Of a stretch of DNA of 64,000 bases, positions 1-12,600 are shown in pieces; within the stretch, counting starts at the first letter, position 1, and every line of letters starts with the position of its first letter. Under the pieces are notes generated by a model, which was not told the origin of the DNA, ran no database searches, and was given only the letters and a program-made list of their open reading frames with translations. The stretch is from the NCBI GenBank assembly GCA_036245805.1, contig BTRK01000001.1, positions 12,214,001 through 12,278,000 on the forward strand. The letters are read 5' to 3'. The position numbers and the translations under genes were made by a program. Source of the stretch: Pristionchus mayeri. Lineage: Eukaryota; Nematoda; Chromadorea; Rhabditida; Neodiplogasteridae.

Positions 1-295
1 AGCATCTCAACTCTACTTTCTCATTGACACTGGCCTAGCAGTGCTCTCCCGCTAGCTGGGCTCGAAGACGGGATGTACCTTTACCTTTACCTTTATCTTG
101 GCCTTTCTTCATAGTCTTCATCTTACGCCCATTGACCGACAGAAAAAAGTTTAAAACAATTGTTTTCGCTGAGGTTGAGCAACAAAATAATGATAATCTC
201 AGCGCTCCGGGAGGTCCCTGCGAACTGCCCCTTGAGAAGAAGAATCCGTGCGAGAGCGAAGCAGACCCATGTCTACAGTGCAGGTACAGTAGCAG

Positions 296-360
296 GGCAC
301 TACGCCGGATGAGAACAATGACGTCATGCCGCCTTTGATATATCAAAGGCATCATGACGT
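296..360. mobile_element. Half copy of a GGGCACTA-ended MITE
   Basis: The stretch starts GGGCACTACGCCGGATGAG and continues into a small TGACGTCAT / GATATATC palindrome. Similar sequences occur at 23895-23975, 36333-36487 and 9430-9640. In those copies the left end (GGGCACTA..CGGATGAGAAC) is mirrored by a right end (GTTCTCATCCGA..TAGTGCCC). Here only the left part is clear. Confidence 0.5.
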
Positions 361-415
361 ATCATCCTATCATCTTCTGAGCGTTTCCGACCTATCATCT
401 TCTGAGCGTTTCCGC

Positions 416-446
416 CTGATAAGATAAATTGATTGATTGATTGATC
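416..446 (+). repeat. LINE 3'-tail motif
   Basis: CCTGATAAGATAAATTGATT followed by further TGATT units matches the minus-strand end of the LINE fragment at 52160-52778 (TGACATGATAAATTGATT then TGAT repeats). It is probably the very 3' end of a severely 5'-truncated copy of the same retroelement. Confidence 0.5.
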
Positions 447-613
447 ATGACGTCATAGTTCTCATCCTACCTAGTACAAAGTAGGAGTTTCTGGTAGAGT
501 TCGCAACTATTGGGTAACTACGCCATACTAAGATTTGATTCAGTCATATGTTCCGGCACTCCTTGAGGAAGGGCAAACACGTTTGACGCCGGTGTCTGGT
601 TGAAAGTCTGGTA

Positions 614-720
614 TAGTCCCAAATGCGGGTCACCGTCTCTTCATTACCCACACTCTCTCAACGATCGACCGGCCAGGGTGTGTAGAATGAAGAAACGATG
701 ATCCGAATTAGAAACTCTAT
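614..720. mobile_element. Palindromic hairpin MITE, family H1 (decayed)
   Basis: The left arm has GCGGGTCACCGTCTCTTCAT and the right arm ATGAAGAAACGATGATCCGA, joined through ACACTCTCTC..CGACCGG. It is an older, diverged member of the roughly 110-bp H1 family seen intact at 23470, 38250 and 55063. Positions 447-1190 otherwise show no gene I can support. Confidence 0.65.
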
Positions 721-1194
721 TAGCAGTGTCTGGTCAAACGGGGCCACATGTTTGTGTAAGAGTATTTCCTAAAAGGGGATGCACTTAGGCCTCGTTTGCA
801 TTTCTCACTACCTCCCATATCATGAAGGGGTTGTGCGACCGAAAATAACGAAATGATACCTTGAAATGAGTGAGGTAGAGGAGGAGGAAGGTCAATTATC
901 CAAGAAGGGCCGTAATGTGCGTTTACAGGAGAGAGCGCGATCGAGAATTGGAAACACGCGATACATTTCCAAATTTTAAATGAAATTTGCAGAGAGGATC
1001 ACGCGCCCCTGTTCTTCTTCACTCAAATAAACTTCAAGGATTATAAGAAATAGTACGTGAAATTTTGCAATGTGTAGTTTATCTACACACTTCACACGTG
1101 TAATACACAGGGCACTTGATATTGAGATGAAGCGGTACTCATATTTTCATCTCAAATCCACAGTCATTTCAAACACTCTCATTATTGGAACGCA

Positions 1195-1767
1195 ATGCAT
1201 AAAATGGTTTTCAGTAACTTGACAACTGTGGCAACAACTCTGACTGGTCGACGCGGACGAATTGCCGATGGAATCCTGGGATATCTTCAATTGAGGAAGT
1301 GTGACAGGTAAGATGATTCAAAAAGAATGATTCAAAAAACAGCATAAATGATTCTAAATACAATTTCGGTTTTCAGAATTTTCGCTCCCTTCACGAAGGA
1401 CCGATATGCGGAGCTATGCAATGTGAGTCATTTTGCAGTGATTCTGTAAATACGATTGCAACTGTCTTAGAGGTTAGTATAACATCAACAAATATTTATG
1501 AACTGCAAAACATGGGTGTAAAAACACAACTGACAAGAATTAGAGTTTGCAATCTTGTTTTCCACACTTTCTCAATACTTGGAGACATAGTTTGAAATGA
1601 AGGGAAGGTGGGCCGAATTTCGAACTCTAATCAGAAAGAAATTGCAGATTCCTGAGCAAATGGAGGAATGCTATCTCGAGTGCGCGCCGCAAACGAAGAA
1701 GTTGACAGAGCTATTTGAAGACAGGGAGCCGTCTCCTCAAACCACCGGAAATTTCAAGAAAGCTTGA
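1195..1767 (+). CDS. Small three-exon protein, unknown
   Basis: Exons 1195-1307, 1377-1422 and 1648-1767 join in phase (gtaaga/tttcag and gtgagt/ttgcag) to an open frame of about 92 residues. An in-frame second Met lies at 1204. The protein has an Arg/Gly-rich start around TLTGRRGRIADG, three or four cysteines including E-E-C-Y-L-E-C near residue 62, and a polar C-terminus ending NFKKA. It has no clear signal peptide or membrane segment. The 225-bp second intron could hide another exon. I do not recognise the family; good splice sites and an unbroken frame are the only support. Confidence 0.45.
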
Positions 1768-2020
1768 TGTCCAGCTGCTTCCCGAGTAGTTTTAGATGTG
1801 CATGAATATTTAAGTTTTGGTTTACAAAACGGTCTCATTTACAACGTGGAATAATGCAACCCTAGTTTCAATATAATATTAATCCGTGATTGTTATCCCC
1901 TGTTCACTGAGCGATAAAGTTTATTGCCGGCTTTAAATTCACAGTGCTCAATCATCTACTCTCGAGAGTGCATCTACGCTATAAAATAGTGCGTCTTACT
2001 CGGAAATTCCATTCAATACG

Positions 2021-2961
2021 ATGGAACTATATGTGTGCAGACAAAGGTAATCGGAAACAGTAGTAAGTAAATTATACAATGGCTTTGGAAAGTTATATTG
2101 GCTTCTGAAGAATGTGATGTTCCTTCGAATAACTCCGTTGCTACGCGCATTTCATTTTACACTCGTCCAAGGTACATGAGTAAAAACGTAAACACTTTTC
2201 GTGATAAAACGTTTGACGAGATTTACAATTTTGTTGTTACATTGAAATTGGCCATAAATGACCTTATGAGCAGGTGCGATCTTCCCCAGTGGCTATCCTT
2301 CCACGCCACGCCGCGTCTTTACGACTGCAAAGTGTTCAATGCCTCTCCATCGCGCCCATTCAACCACCTTTTGACGATGTTTTCGTTGTTATTTACATTT
2401 CTGGTGAGACTTTTTTTCAGATCGTTTGCACGGAAGTCAGCACATCCAATTCGATTGAGCCTCACGTGATAAGAAAATACCAGCAAGTACTCCCACATGT
2501 AAGCATAATTTAATTCGTATATCATGTAAAACAGTTTACTTCTACATAATATTCAAAATTAATTAATAATAATCAACAACAACATTATTTTCATTAATAA
2601 CACCATTGGATTTCTCAGGTTCATTCCCCGGGATTTGGCTTCGGCTTCACGAACATTGCCCGACTGGATTTCATTTGCCCTCAGAGACTGAGATACTGGA
2701 TAAGGGGAGATCCTTATGTTCACACCATGGTTACTCACGGAGATACGACGCCAAGTTCACAGCACTTTCCAAAGCCGAGATGGTGAGTCACAAAAAAACA
2801 ACCATGATCTCACTAATTTTCAATCGTTTGTTTCACAATCACTGTACTTTACTATTATTATTTCAACAAGTCTTACTTATTGCAAGATGTGCACATATAA
2901 TATCACATTTCAGGATGACCAACTTCTGGAAGTGGCGGGATTTCTCCATTTGATTCAGTGA
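2021..2961 (+). other. Possible broken gene, exons with conflicting frames
   Basis: Several exon-like blocks with good splice borders occur here: a block ending near 2272 (CTTATGAGCAG/gtgcga), 2422-2499 (ttttttcag ... CCACAT/gtaagc), 2619-2782 (tttctcag ... /gtgagt) and a terminal block starting at 2914. The 2422 and 2619 blocks join in phase, but the first block reaches them only out of frame. I cannot keep one frame open throughout, so this is either a pseudogene or a model I have wrong. It could belong upstream of the VCA exons at 3117-3747. No domain was recognised. Confidence 0.25.
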
Positions 2962-3116
2962 CGGAACTCTCTGGGGATTCAACTGGGAATCCCTGTCTTG
3001 GAGCACTGTACTGATCCGGAATGTTGAGGTAACAACCCAACAAACGACATAGTGATGTAGATGTCATTGGTGTAATTATGGAGGCCAGAAGTCATGATAA
3101 AATAATGTTTTTTCAG

Positions 3117-3747
3117 ACGAGATTCGCGACGTTTCCTCAAGATCTTCTCGTGTCCATGCGAGACGATCCAGATAGCATGCGGCTAGTCAGATTCCTGCCT
3201 GATCGCGAACATTGCACCAAAATCGAACTGCGAACCTTCACTTTCTCACTCTCGGATGCTATTCGCAAGTCTATCATGCGATCGCCAACCCACTCCACCC
3301 ATGTGTTCGCGATCGCATCCTCAATCACCGAAAGGACCTCCCACAGCTGCTGTCATAAACACTCTTCTTGCTGAAATTCGGGCTGGCCGGGAGCTGAAAT
3401 CGATCGGAAATCTTATTGTGAAGGCTAGAAATGGCGACGATAGGGATAAGTTGATGGCTCAGGTATGTACATTAAAGATCTGCATTTTTGGTCTTTATAT
3501 CCCTGCAGAACGGTGAGAGAGCAATGGTGAGAGACCGATTTTGAGAAAACATCAATATTGTAGATTTTAGATTCGGCAAGGCATACAACTGAAGCCTGTG
3601 AACTGCAATAATAAGAGGAGAGAAGATGTGAGCAATGCGAGAGGCATTGCCGGAGCGCTTGCTAGAGCAGTTAATGAGTGGAGTATGAAGAGAATGGTTG
3701 ATGATGATGAGGATGAAAGTAGAGGAGAGAACGATTGGGAAGCGTGA
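3117..3747 (+). CDS. WASP-family VCA tail (two WH2 motifs, acidic end)
   Basis: Two exons, 3117-3462 and 3571-3747, encode a WASP/N-WASP-type C-terminus. The first WH2 motif reads LLAEIRAGRELKSIG. The second, LMAQ/IRQGIQLKPVN, is split by the intron, in phase. A connector-like stretch (GIAGALARAVNEWSMKRM) follows, then the acidic tail DDDEDESRGENDWEA. In known WASPs this region binds G-actin (WH2) and Arp2/3 (connector plus acidic Trp). Proline-rich sequence (PTPPM..PKGPP) precedes the first WH2. Upstream of about 3256 the same frame hits a stop, while another frame is open from 3117, so a frameshift or missed intron lies near 3256-3280. N-terminal WH1 and GBD domains were not found; the gene may be truncated or partly upstream. 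Confidence 0.6.
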
Positions 3748-3854
3748 TTACGTGAACATTTATATATTTTTCAAATTGAATGTATATTTACTGCTTCTTA
3801 TTTGTATTATGTAAATTTTAGTGCAACATCTTAATAAAGTTACATAAGATACAC

Positions 3855-4160
3855 GATTGGTGAGAGAGGTTGACGAGTGGAGTAGCAAGATGATGATGGA
3901 CGATGAAGTGGATGAGAGCAAAGGAGAGAACGATTGGGAAGTGTGACTGAATCAAACTGCTACACCGTGTTATTGTATATATCGCAATTTGCATGTTGTG
4001 TTGTACATTCCTATTATTGAAAGCCTCGATGAGAATTGGCCTCAAATACAGATTTATTCTGAGAAATAAGGGCATCTGGCGAGAGTGGTTGATGTATGGA
4101 TGAGCGGTTGATGTATGATCAAGTGGTGTATGATAAGGGGATGAAAGCAAGGGATGAACT
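3855..4160 (+). pseudogene. Decayed tandem copies of the VCA tail
   Basis: At 3855-3946 the end of the gene just upstream is repeated: GTGGAGTAGCAAGATGATGA, then a readable piece MMMDDEVDESKGENDWEV and a stop. A weaker third copy (GAGAGTGGTTGATG ... GATGAAAGCAAGGGATGAAC) lies at 4081-4158. Stops and missing upstream sequence make both non-coding remnants. They sit in tandem 3' of the intact tail, so local duplication is the simplest origin. Confidence 0.6.
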
Positions 4161-4568
4161 TTATTGTATATGTTGTTATTGTAAATCGTGTAATGTTCTC
4201 AAATAGTCAAATGCTCAATTGATGTATATATTATATTATGTGTGTTGACGTATGAGATTATCGGTCTTGCAACCACGCGTTACGTGCGCTTCCGATTAAG
4301 AGTCCGCACATGGCGTCTAGCGCGGCAGAGAAACCCCGAGGCTGAGATCAGCCGTCACATGAAGGATTCAATATCACGCAACGTGCATGTGCAACCTAAC
4401 GTGCCATCGTTGAGCGCATCGATTAGTTTTGTTCGTTATTCGAGTAATCGTATAGTTGGGCTCATTCTTCAGACCCTCTCTATCGGTCGAATGATGAGAG
4501 TTCGGGGCAAATATCCGTATTGCCAACTGACATGTCCAAATATGCTTGCTCTAATTCCATCATTACAG

Positions 4569-7500
4569 ACGTATTTCGAAGATGCTTGAGGAGGCGGCGA
4601 ATATTGCTCATTCTCTCACTCGTGAACCGGTGATTTACTGATGTAAATGCAAAAATGAAATCTGCTCATTTCAGGGAGAGTCAATCGGTGCTTGTGAAGA
4701 TATCATCATATTGATTGATCGAGTAAAACCCGCGCATTTACCATATGAGGTGCAGATGACATTCCGTATTTAAATTGGTTGTATTTTCGCGTAAAATTCA
4801 ATGAAATTCAAGCCAGGTTTCAGAATTAACCTGTCACTTGATCATAGAAATTGTTATGATGAAATTGTATGAAATAATTAATTCATGTTTGTTGCTAGGG
4901 GCTTCAAGTGTTGTTCGTGGGAATTGCGGAAGCCATTTGCATGTTCGATAGCTTGAAACCATTGGTACATGATGTGGTAAGAACATTTTTTCCATATTAA
5001 AATTACAATGTTATTTGAAGTTAATCGATGCGCTCTTCAATGCGCTGAAGCATCTGGTCAAATCTGCTGATCAAAAGTACATCACATATTGTACGTGTCG
5101 ACTGTTTCATATTACACAATTTAACCATAGTTCCGATAATCAAATCGGTTTATTATGATACAGTCGCGCGCAAAAGTATTTGGGCACTTTTTGAACTTGC
5201 TGCAAGTTTTTGACCAGGAAAGGCATCAATCTGGAACTAGGGTAGTATACACCAAATTCATCGGAGTTCATGATCATGATATTGGGGCATGACGCAATAG
5301 CCCAGTCATTGCGTAGTGATGACGTAATCAAATGGGACTTTTTCAAAACGGCATTATTCTTACATGGATTTTTCCTGCTGGCCAAATTTTCTGTGGTTGG
5401 GGATATGACTGAGGACTACCCAGAAAATTTTTTTGAAGTTGCTGCTCGGTCGCACATTGGCTGCAGCCTTGCTGCAATATCGAGGTCGGAAATTCAGATC
5501 TCAGCTCCTAGCCAAGATATAGACTGGTTAAAGGCATCAAAATGATCGCCATCACGATCACACGTTACTGAGAGTATTAAAACAATAACTCGAAATTTGC
5601 CCTAAAGGCATGAACACAGAACTTTTTTGCATGACATTTATTTTGACATTCACAATTTTGCGGGAAAGTTAGGTAAAAATCTCTTTTTTTGCATAGGCAT
5701 ATTCAATGTATATTGAATAACTGATTTCCAAATTTTTAGAGTGTTTGGATAACTTTGCTGCCCGCGGCGACCGTTTTTCTGAGGGATACTCGAGTCGGGA
5801 AACATCGTGTTTACGCACTCTCGTCGTCTGTACTCTCTCGCCCATAGGGGTAAGCAGGGTGTTTCCCGACTCGAGTATCCCTCAGAAAAACGGTCGCCGC
5901 GGGCAGGAAAGTTATCCAAACACTCTAAAAAGTTGGGAATCAGTTTTTCAATACATTTCGAATATGCCTATGCAAAAATCAGATTTTTACCTAACTTTCC
6001 TGCGAAATTGTGAATGTCCAAATAATGGTCATGCAAAAAAGTGATTTGTTCATGCCCTGAGGGCAAATTTCGATATATTGTGTTCATATTCTCAGGATTA
6101 TCTGGAGTCATGATGGCGATCATTTTGATGCCTTTAACCAGTCTCTATCTTGGCTAGGAGCTGAGATCTGAATTTCCGGCCTCGATATTGCAGCAAGGCT
6201 GCAGCAAATGTGCGACCGAGCAGCAACTTCAAAAATTTTTTATTGGTAATCCTCAGTCATATCTCCAACCATAGAAAATTTGGCCAGCAGGAAAAAATCC
6301 ATGTAAGAATAATGCCGTTTTCAAAAAGTCCTATTTGATTACGTCATCACTACGCAATGACTGGGCTATTGCGTCATGCCCCAATATGATGATCATAATC
6401 TCCGATGAATTTGGTGTATACTACCCTAGTTCCAGATTGATGCCTTTCCTGGTACAAAACTTGCAGCAAGTTCAAAAAGTGCCCAAACACTTTTGCGCGC
6501 GACTGTATCTGGTGTACATTTGCATTGAATTTTACCGGTAAGCAATATTAATACAATTTGTCGAATTCCAGAATTACATGTGTCCTTCTTTGCGAAGTCA
6601 TGGTTCACCGAGGAATTTTTGAGTCACTATTCTGCACTGTGTTTGAGGCGATGTGGGTTATTGTTTTGAAATTTATTTCCGAAAAAAACAAGAATATTTC
6701 TTTAACAATAATACTTACTTTTAAGGAGGCATGACGATCCGGCTCGGAGGATAACGATAAATAACTCATTCGCCATATTGCACCAAATGATTCTTAAATC
6801 TTATACTGAATTTTCTGGGAGAATTTCGCGACTTCTAGCGGTCAAAAACGAATACTTTACGATCATATTCGAGGTTAGTTTAGTAGAATTTGATAAACAT
6901 ATTATATAAATCATATGTGTATTAACTTTATTTCAGCGCATGATCTCTATGCGATCCAATCGAGCTCTTCTTTTTGTTTCGGAAATATTGCTTATGGACA
7001 ATGGGCCTCTCAAAGTGAGTTGTTATTTGTTTAACACCCTATGCACCATATGATTATTACTATGAAACATGTGAGATTCAAAAGTTTCAGAATTTAATCC
7101 AAGAAGAACATATTGCTATGATCATCGATGGTGATGAGATCAAAGCAGGATTGCTTGTCGAGAGCCTAAGGTATGATAATGCATTTAGTTGATCATGTAA
7201 GGTCTAAATACTGCAAACCTAATGATAAAAATCACATCGCAGTATTTTTACATATTAACCTCAAATTGAAAATTTAAAAAAAACATGATAATTTTCTAAG
7301 AGAGGTTGACGTGTATGATGTACCTTTGACATTTATCTGAGCATATACAAATCGTGTTGCAGATTAAATAAGCAGTATGAAACACGCTTTGTTCTTTTCC
7401 TAATCACGGAACTTTCGACTCCAAATGAGGACAAAGATGAGATGAGAAAACGGCTTGTGGATCGTGGCATTTTTAAGGCATGTTACCTTTGAATCATTTC

Positions 7501-8861
7501 ACCACCCAATATATTTTTTTTCCAAAGTTTTTTTAGTTTACATTAACTTTTGTGGTAAAATGTAGTACATTTTATCAATTCCTGGATTAATAACTATCCC
7601 TCTCCGTGTCCATCCTTTAAACCATTTCAAGACCGTTCTCCCCGAATTCCGGTGAGGTTTCATAACTAGTGAGGTTTCAGAATTTAGAGGGAGGAGGAGG
7701 TAGACATTTGTATTGCTTAACACTACCTTTCTGCAGTATATAATTGAATGCATGAACGTGAACTGCCCTTCATTGCATTTTCCTTCTCTCATTATAATCC
7801 GTAACTTCCTCGGAACACCATTTATGACAGAAGAAATCGCACATTCGGTTTTTAAGCAGGTACAATGATGTTATGTTGCAAAAAAAAATTGAAAATTCCA
7901 CTAATTTTCCAGATACGGCGATATTTCTTTAGTTAATTAATTTCAGATTGCTAGTGATCAATTTCTGAATATGTACGATTCTCAAATTCGCACGAGCATC
8001 AACTATTCAACTCAGAATTTCATGGTTTTCATAATCAAGACATTGTGCGAAGATTATTGCGAAATTCAGGTAACCATTTTAGAGCAAAAATAGCCATACG
8101 GCGTTGGAAATGGACTATAGTTCAAAATTCGGGATAATGTATCTCAATTTCCAACATATTTTTGCTACTCGATCAAACAATAGACACGAATTGTGAACTC
8201 GCGGCTATGACCATCATCCGATGAAGAGTGGTAATTAGTTTGATTCGGGCGTACCACTACCACGAGTACTCGTTCAAAAATCGGGCTCGCATTGCAGATT
8301 GACCTAGATAATGCTTATTATACGATTATCACAATTTCGAACTATGCAATCCATCATTGCAGAAGGGACTCTCAAATACCAGCGTCTTTGAATCTTGCTG
8401 CAGTCGAATTATAATGCTTGTGGAAAGCAAACTATTTGTGGAGAACCAGGACGAACAATTTAATCTACAAGATGTATTTTAGAAAGTAGTATCATACAAT
8501 TGTAAAAAAATATGATATTCAGATCCAGCAAATGCTCTTTCATTAACTCATATTCACTCGTAAACAGTTACAATTCAAAGTGAAATCGAGTAAGCAGATT
8601 TCTGGAAATAATCAATACTTGGTAAGTATTATTTGTATGATATTTTGATAAAACAAGAACATCTTGTCTTCATTTCCCATATTCCTTTCCGGAGTACCAC
8701 ATGAATTTGCAATTTTCCAGAATGTACCCGATGATCTTCTTGATCGAAAGTTCTACGCCTGTTTGATAGCCATAATTGCTGAAGGCAACAAAAAACTAAG
8801 GAAGATAACTCTGAAGGAAGGTGGTTTTGAGGAAAAAAAGCAGTCTCCAATTCACCGATAA
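4569..8861 (+). CDS. Multi-exon helical-repeat-like protein, unknown
   Basis: A run of short exons with good borders. Likely ones: 4569-4629, 4675-4749, 4899-4976, 6572-6652, 6726-6873, 6937-7014, 7091-7170, 7363-7477, 7737-7859, 7947-8069, 8363-8473, 8568-8621 and 8721-8861. From 6572 onward phases agree and the frame is open to the TAA at 8861. The products are leucine/isoleucine-rich amphipathic helices of 25-40 residues (for example RMISMRSNRALLFVSEILLM), which suggests an armadillo/HEAT-like solenoid. The intron after 7477 uses a GC donor (AAG/gcatgt). The intron after 4976 holds the foldback element at 5161-6505, and I could not carry the frame across it; a small exon near 5026-5090 may be part of the link. 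The start codon was not identified. Confidence 0.5.
5161..6505. mobile_element. Foldback element, TA-flanked, CAGTCGCG termini (copy 1)
   Basis: The ends CAGTCGCGCGCAAAAGT and ACTTTTGCGCGCGACTG are inverted and flanked by TA on both sides. Most of the 1.35-kb element is one long imperfect inverted repeat, with a tight inner palindrome near 5745-5930. TIR type and TA duplication fit a non-autonomous Tc1/mariner-superfamily element. A related copy lies at 55771-57109. It sits in an intron of the helical-repeat gene, and I see no transposase in it. Confidence 0.85.
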
Positions 8862-9429
8862 ATAATTATATTAAAATTAAACTAATTGTAGTTAATTAAA
8901 CCAGTTCTTTAAATTCCGCCACTAGAAGAAATCCTGGAGCATGAATTGTTAATGTATCGCTTCCAAGCAACACTTGATCCTGAGTGAGTATTGAATAACA
9001 CATTAAATATCGATTGATTTGAAGATCGATGTGCTGAAAGATAGCTGTTGAAAATGCGATTGTGTATGCATTCCGATTTATAAAAAAAATAGTTCCGTTA
9101 TGGTTCCGAAAGTAGCGCAACTGAAATTTGAACAAAATAACTGCAATATTTCAGGCAATCGGAGCGATATCAGGCAGTCCGGAAATATTTACTCGACAAT
9201 AACGTGGAGCTGAGTGTTCTGTGAAACTAGTAACGTATCGATTCGGTTCAAATCGTACTTCGTGAAGAAATGAGCAAATTATTCATCCAAATTTGTCAAG
9301 CCATCGTGTGAAAATTAACAATGATTATCTGTTCCTTTGTGCATATATTCAGTAACTATAAAATGCATTGACCTTTCATCATCTTTCGTCGTTCATACCC
9401 TGAAATCGGCGTATGATTACATGCCTTGA

Positions 9430-9640
9430 ATTCAGCACTAGTTCGGATGAGAACTATGCCATCATGGCGCTTTTTTGTGTATCAAAGACCAAATGACGTC
9501 ATAGTTCTCATTAGTGATGCCAAATCGGCGCGCACTCTCCTCGTTTTACACGCTCTCTCGCTCTGTCTGACCGGCGAGAGAGCGTGTGAAACGAGGTGAG
9601 CGCGTGCCGATTTGCCATCACTAGTTGTCATCCGATCTAG
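9430..9640. mobile_element. GGGCACTA-type MITE split by an H2 hairpin MITE
   Basis: Outer element: GTTCGGATGAGAACTATG on the left and CATCCGATCTAGTACCC on the right. Inner H2 palindrome: roughly TAGTGATGCC ... CATCACTA at 9514-9626. The inner one is flanked by GTTCTCAT and GTTGTCAT, an 8-bp target duplication with one mismatch, and the empty-site sequence (GTTCTCAT then CGA) is visible in the sister copy at 23960. The nested pair supplies the last codons of the kinase gene on the minus strand. Confidence 0.75.
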
Positions 9641-12600
9641 TACCCTTCTATTATCATAGGAAAAAACGAACGAATCGAAGAAAGGATGGGTGAGCATCTC
9701 CTTGCAACTCGGACGCTCACTTGCATAAATATGAGTGAGAGCAACGGCGAATCGAGCCTGCAACACGAGCGAAGAGATTATGCAAAATGAATATTATCTA
9801 TATTTTCGGTTCTGTTTAGGACCCAGGCCCGTACAAAAGTGCAAGTGTGGCAGCCCGGGGTATTTCAACAGCCATATTTTCAATCATACCGTGTCCAAAT
9901 CTGAGAAAATATCGTTCGGCTTTCCACTCCGGAAATTGTTGAAAACCTGAATGTTGTACATAATTTCGAAACTAGCATTACGGTTTGTACCTCAACTTTT
10001 CGATCGCAATCCATGACGACGCAGAGTTCAGTAAGGATCAATCCGAGAGTGAATACATCCGACTTAGCGTTCAGTTGAGAGAATATGGATAACTGAAACA
10101 ATAAATTGAGTGAAAAAAACATCGAAGTGAAAAAATGGCATTTAGAACGAAAAATATTTAAGTAAATTATTTTAAAGACAAATGAGTACCTGTTCGGGGC
10201 TCATATAGTCTTTGGTTCCTCTACAAGTTCGAGTGACGGTCAACTCCTTCCCATGTTGAATAATGTTATTATCTAGAGTAACGCTATCGTCGCAGGACTG
10301 AAATAGTTCACATTGGACTCTCGAAAATAACAAATTTCGTGCTATCCGTTTCCTTGAAAAATCGCACAGAATATCATACTGGACATGCCTGTTCTCCCGT
10401 CCCGTTTCGAATAGTCATTATCTCCGTTCCTTGATCGATTATTCTGTCTACAGCGATGCCTAGATCGCAGATCTTCAGGTTATCTTCGGCCACGAAGAGA
10501 ATGTTGTCTGACTGAAGGTTATATTAGGTTGGTCATAAAGTTTTGCTCGATTTCGGACCCCAAATTTGAGCTCGTATATTATGTGGGCCTCAAATCGCCT
10601 CCTGTTGTCCTCATACCATTATATAGGGGCATGTTCAAGGTTTACAGCATTAGGGTTATAGCGGGGCAAGGCTGTCTAATATTGGAGAAATTGAGGTAAG
10701 CGTAACGGTGAACTTTTCATAAAAAATTAAGATTTGCTTTAAAATAGTGGAAATTCATTGATCAATTTTTGAGAGCAAGCTCACTAAGTATATTAAGAAG
10801 CGCGAGGAGTGCTCACCCTAGTAGCAACAACAGAGAGCTGTTGAATTCATTATTTAATTCGTACAGGCGGATTAATCCGGACTCAATAGAAAAATCAAAT
10901 TTTACTTAACCAAATTTCCTGTTTCGGAGATGGACGAGGCTGACAGCTACCTAAGGGCGCTGGTATCACAACCTACTGGACTTTCAATTATGACGATATT
11001 TTAGAACCCACTTGACTTTCTTATCTAAAAAGTGAAATTCGTCGACAAACAGTTTTGCGACGGAAATTGCGAAAAACTTGATATTGAGGTATTTCAAGTA
11101 CGGCCTGCCCTAGAAAAAGCAGCGATCTCCAAAATCGTAGGGCAAGAGTTGTTTATTAATTTGCGCATGGAATAATTGCTCTCATAACCACAAGGCTGTC
11201 GAAAAAATGCCAAAAGTATGAATTTCGTCATTCAAAATTGGGTCACTAAAAGCTGAAGAACCATGTTCCTGAATTAAGATCCGCATCATCCCTGAAAGAG
11301 AATTATGACATATACCGCTAATGTAGTTTACATTCGTGAATTATTAAAATCGCGAGTCCCATCTGCATAGATACAGTGAGTCATAATCTGATCGGGACCA
11401 TATCATGAAAACCCATATTCGGATTACGCGCTTAAAGAAGGACTGTCAGCAAAGTTGAAATTTTGACGTTATCATAACCATGACCGACCTTTGTACAACC
11501 ATAAGAGATTCTAAAAATTTCAAATGCGTATCTCTATTTTGAACCGAGTTATCATTCGTTGGCAGAATTCCAAGGAGGGCTTGAAGGGAAGGGACGTGCG
11601 GGAATTCAAATATCTAGAAGATTTTTCAAAAACTGATGGGATTCGAACCCGCAACCTTCCGATTACGCGGCGGCTGCTTTACCACTGAGCTATGCGGTTG
11701 ACATTTGCCTATCCTCTTAGCTCGCACTATGATCGTTGGATGATTGGCATGGTTATGAAAGCGTCAAAAATTTAACTTTGCTGACACTCCTTTTTTAATT
11801 CAAAAAGGTCCTTTGTGGCTGATCAGTCTCGTTTAAAAACTTCTGTTGTACGGTTTGTAGAGTACAGAATATAAATTTTGTTATTGAGATAATAAAACAT
11901 CATAAATAATGAGCATACCGATGCAAACGAGTTCGAGAAAACTACAACTCATGATATAGTCGTATGTTATTCCATATATCCCTTACATTAAAACACTTTT
12001 AGACAAATTTGATTATATGTATTAGGGTGTAACATAAGTTTTGTCGCATTTCGGAGGTTCACAATATTTCCATGAAGGATACTTCTCAAACATTATCAAT
12101 GCCTGACCTCCTAGTATATGTTTGGGGTGTTCATGCACATTCAAACCATAGGGTAGAGCTGAACTGCGCACGCTGGCAATGCGAAAAATATTAATATGAA
12201 CTGATTTAAATTTGGTGCAGATTTTATTAATTCGTTTGATCGGGTGCTAGTTCGCAGAGATGAATAATGAACCAAACTTCTACAGCATGGTGATATACCC
12301 CGTCAATGCTCTTTCAAAATATACGCCAGATATGGTGCTATGTTGAGCGGAACCAAAGATATACTTCACTGAGTGTAAGGTTAGCCGCTGATTCGTAGCC
12401 AACTTGACCAACTCTTCTGAATCCAGAATTGCAACAACAGTGACTAACATAAGTGCGTTCAATTACCACTCATGGAGGTATAATTTATCATTAAACAAGT
12501 GAGAGAAAGAACACTCCACTTGTGGGAAATTTGAATTTTCATTAATTCAATTCGCGCACAATTTTACCAAAATATGCAAGTTTAGGTGTTTCGAATTAAA

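Noticed and set aside
4242..4589. 115-codon plus-strand ORF before the helical-repeat gene
   Set aside because: Its end overlaps the acceptor and first exon at 4569 in another frame, and no start-side evidence supports it.
11636..11703. Functional tRNA gene (Thr-like, apparent CGT)
   Set aside because: U33 is not U, the acceptor stem does not pair, and a second degraded copy sits in the same MITE; called tRNA-like only.
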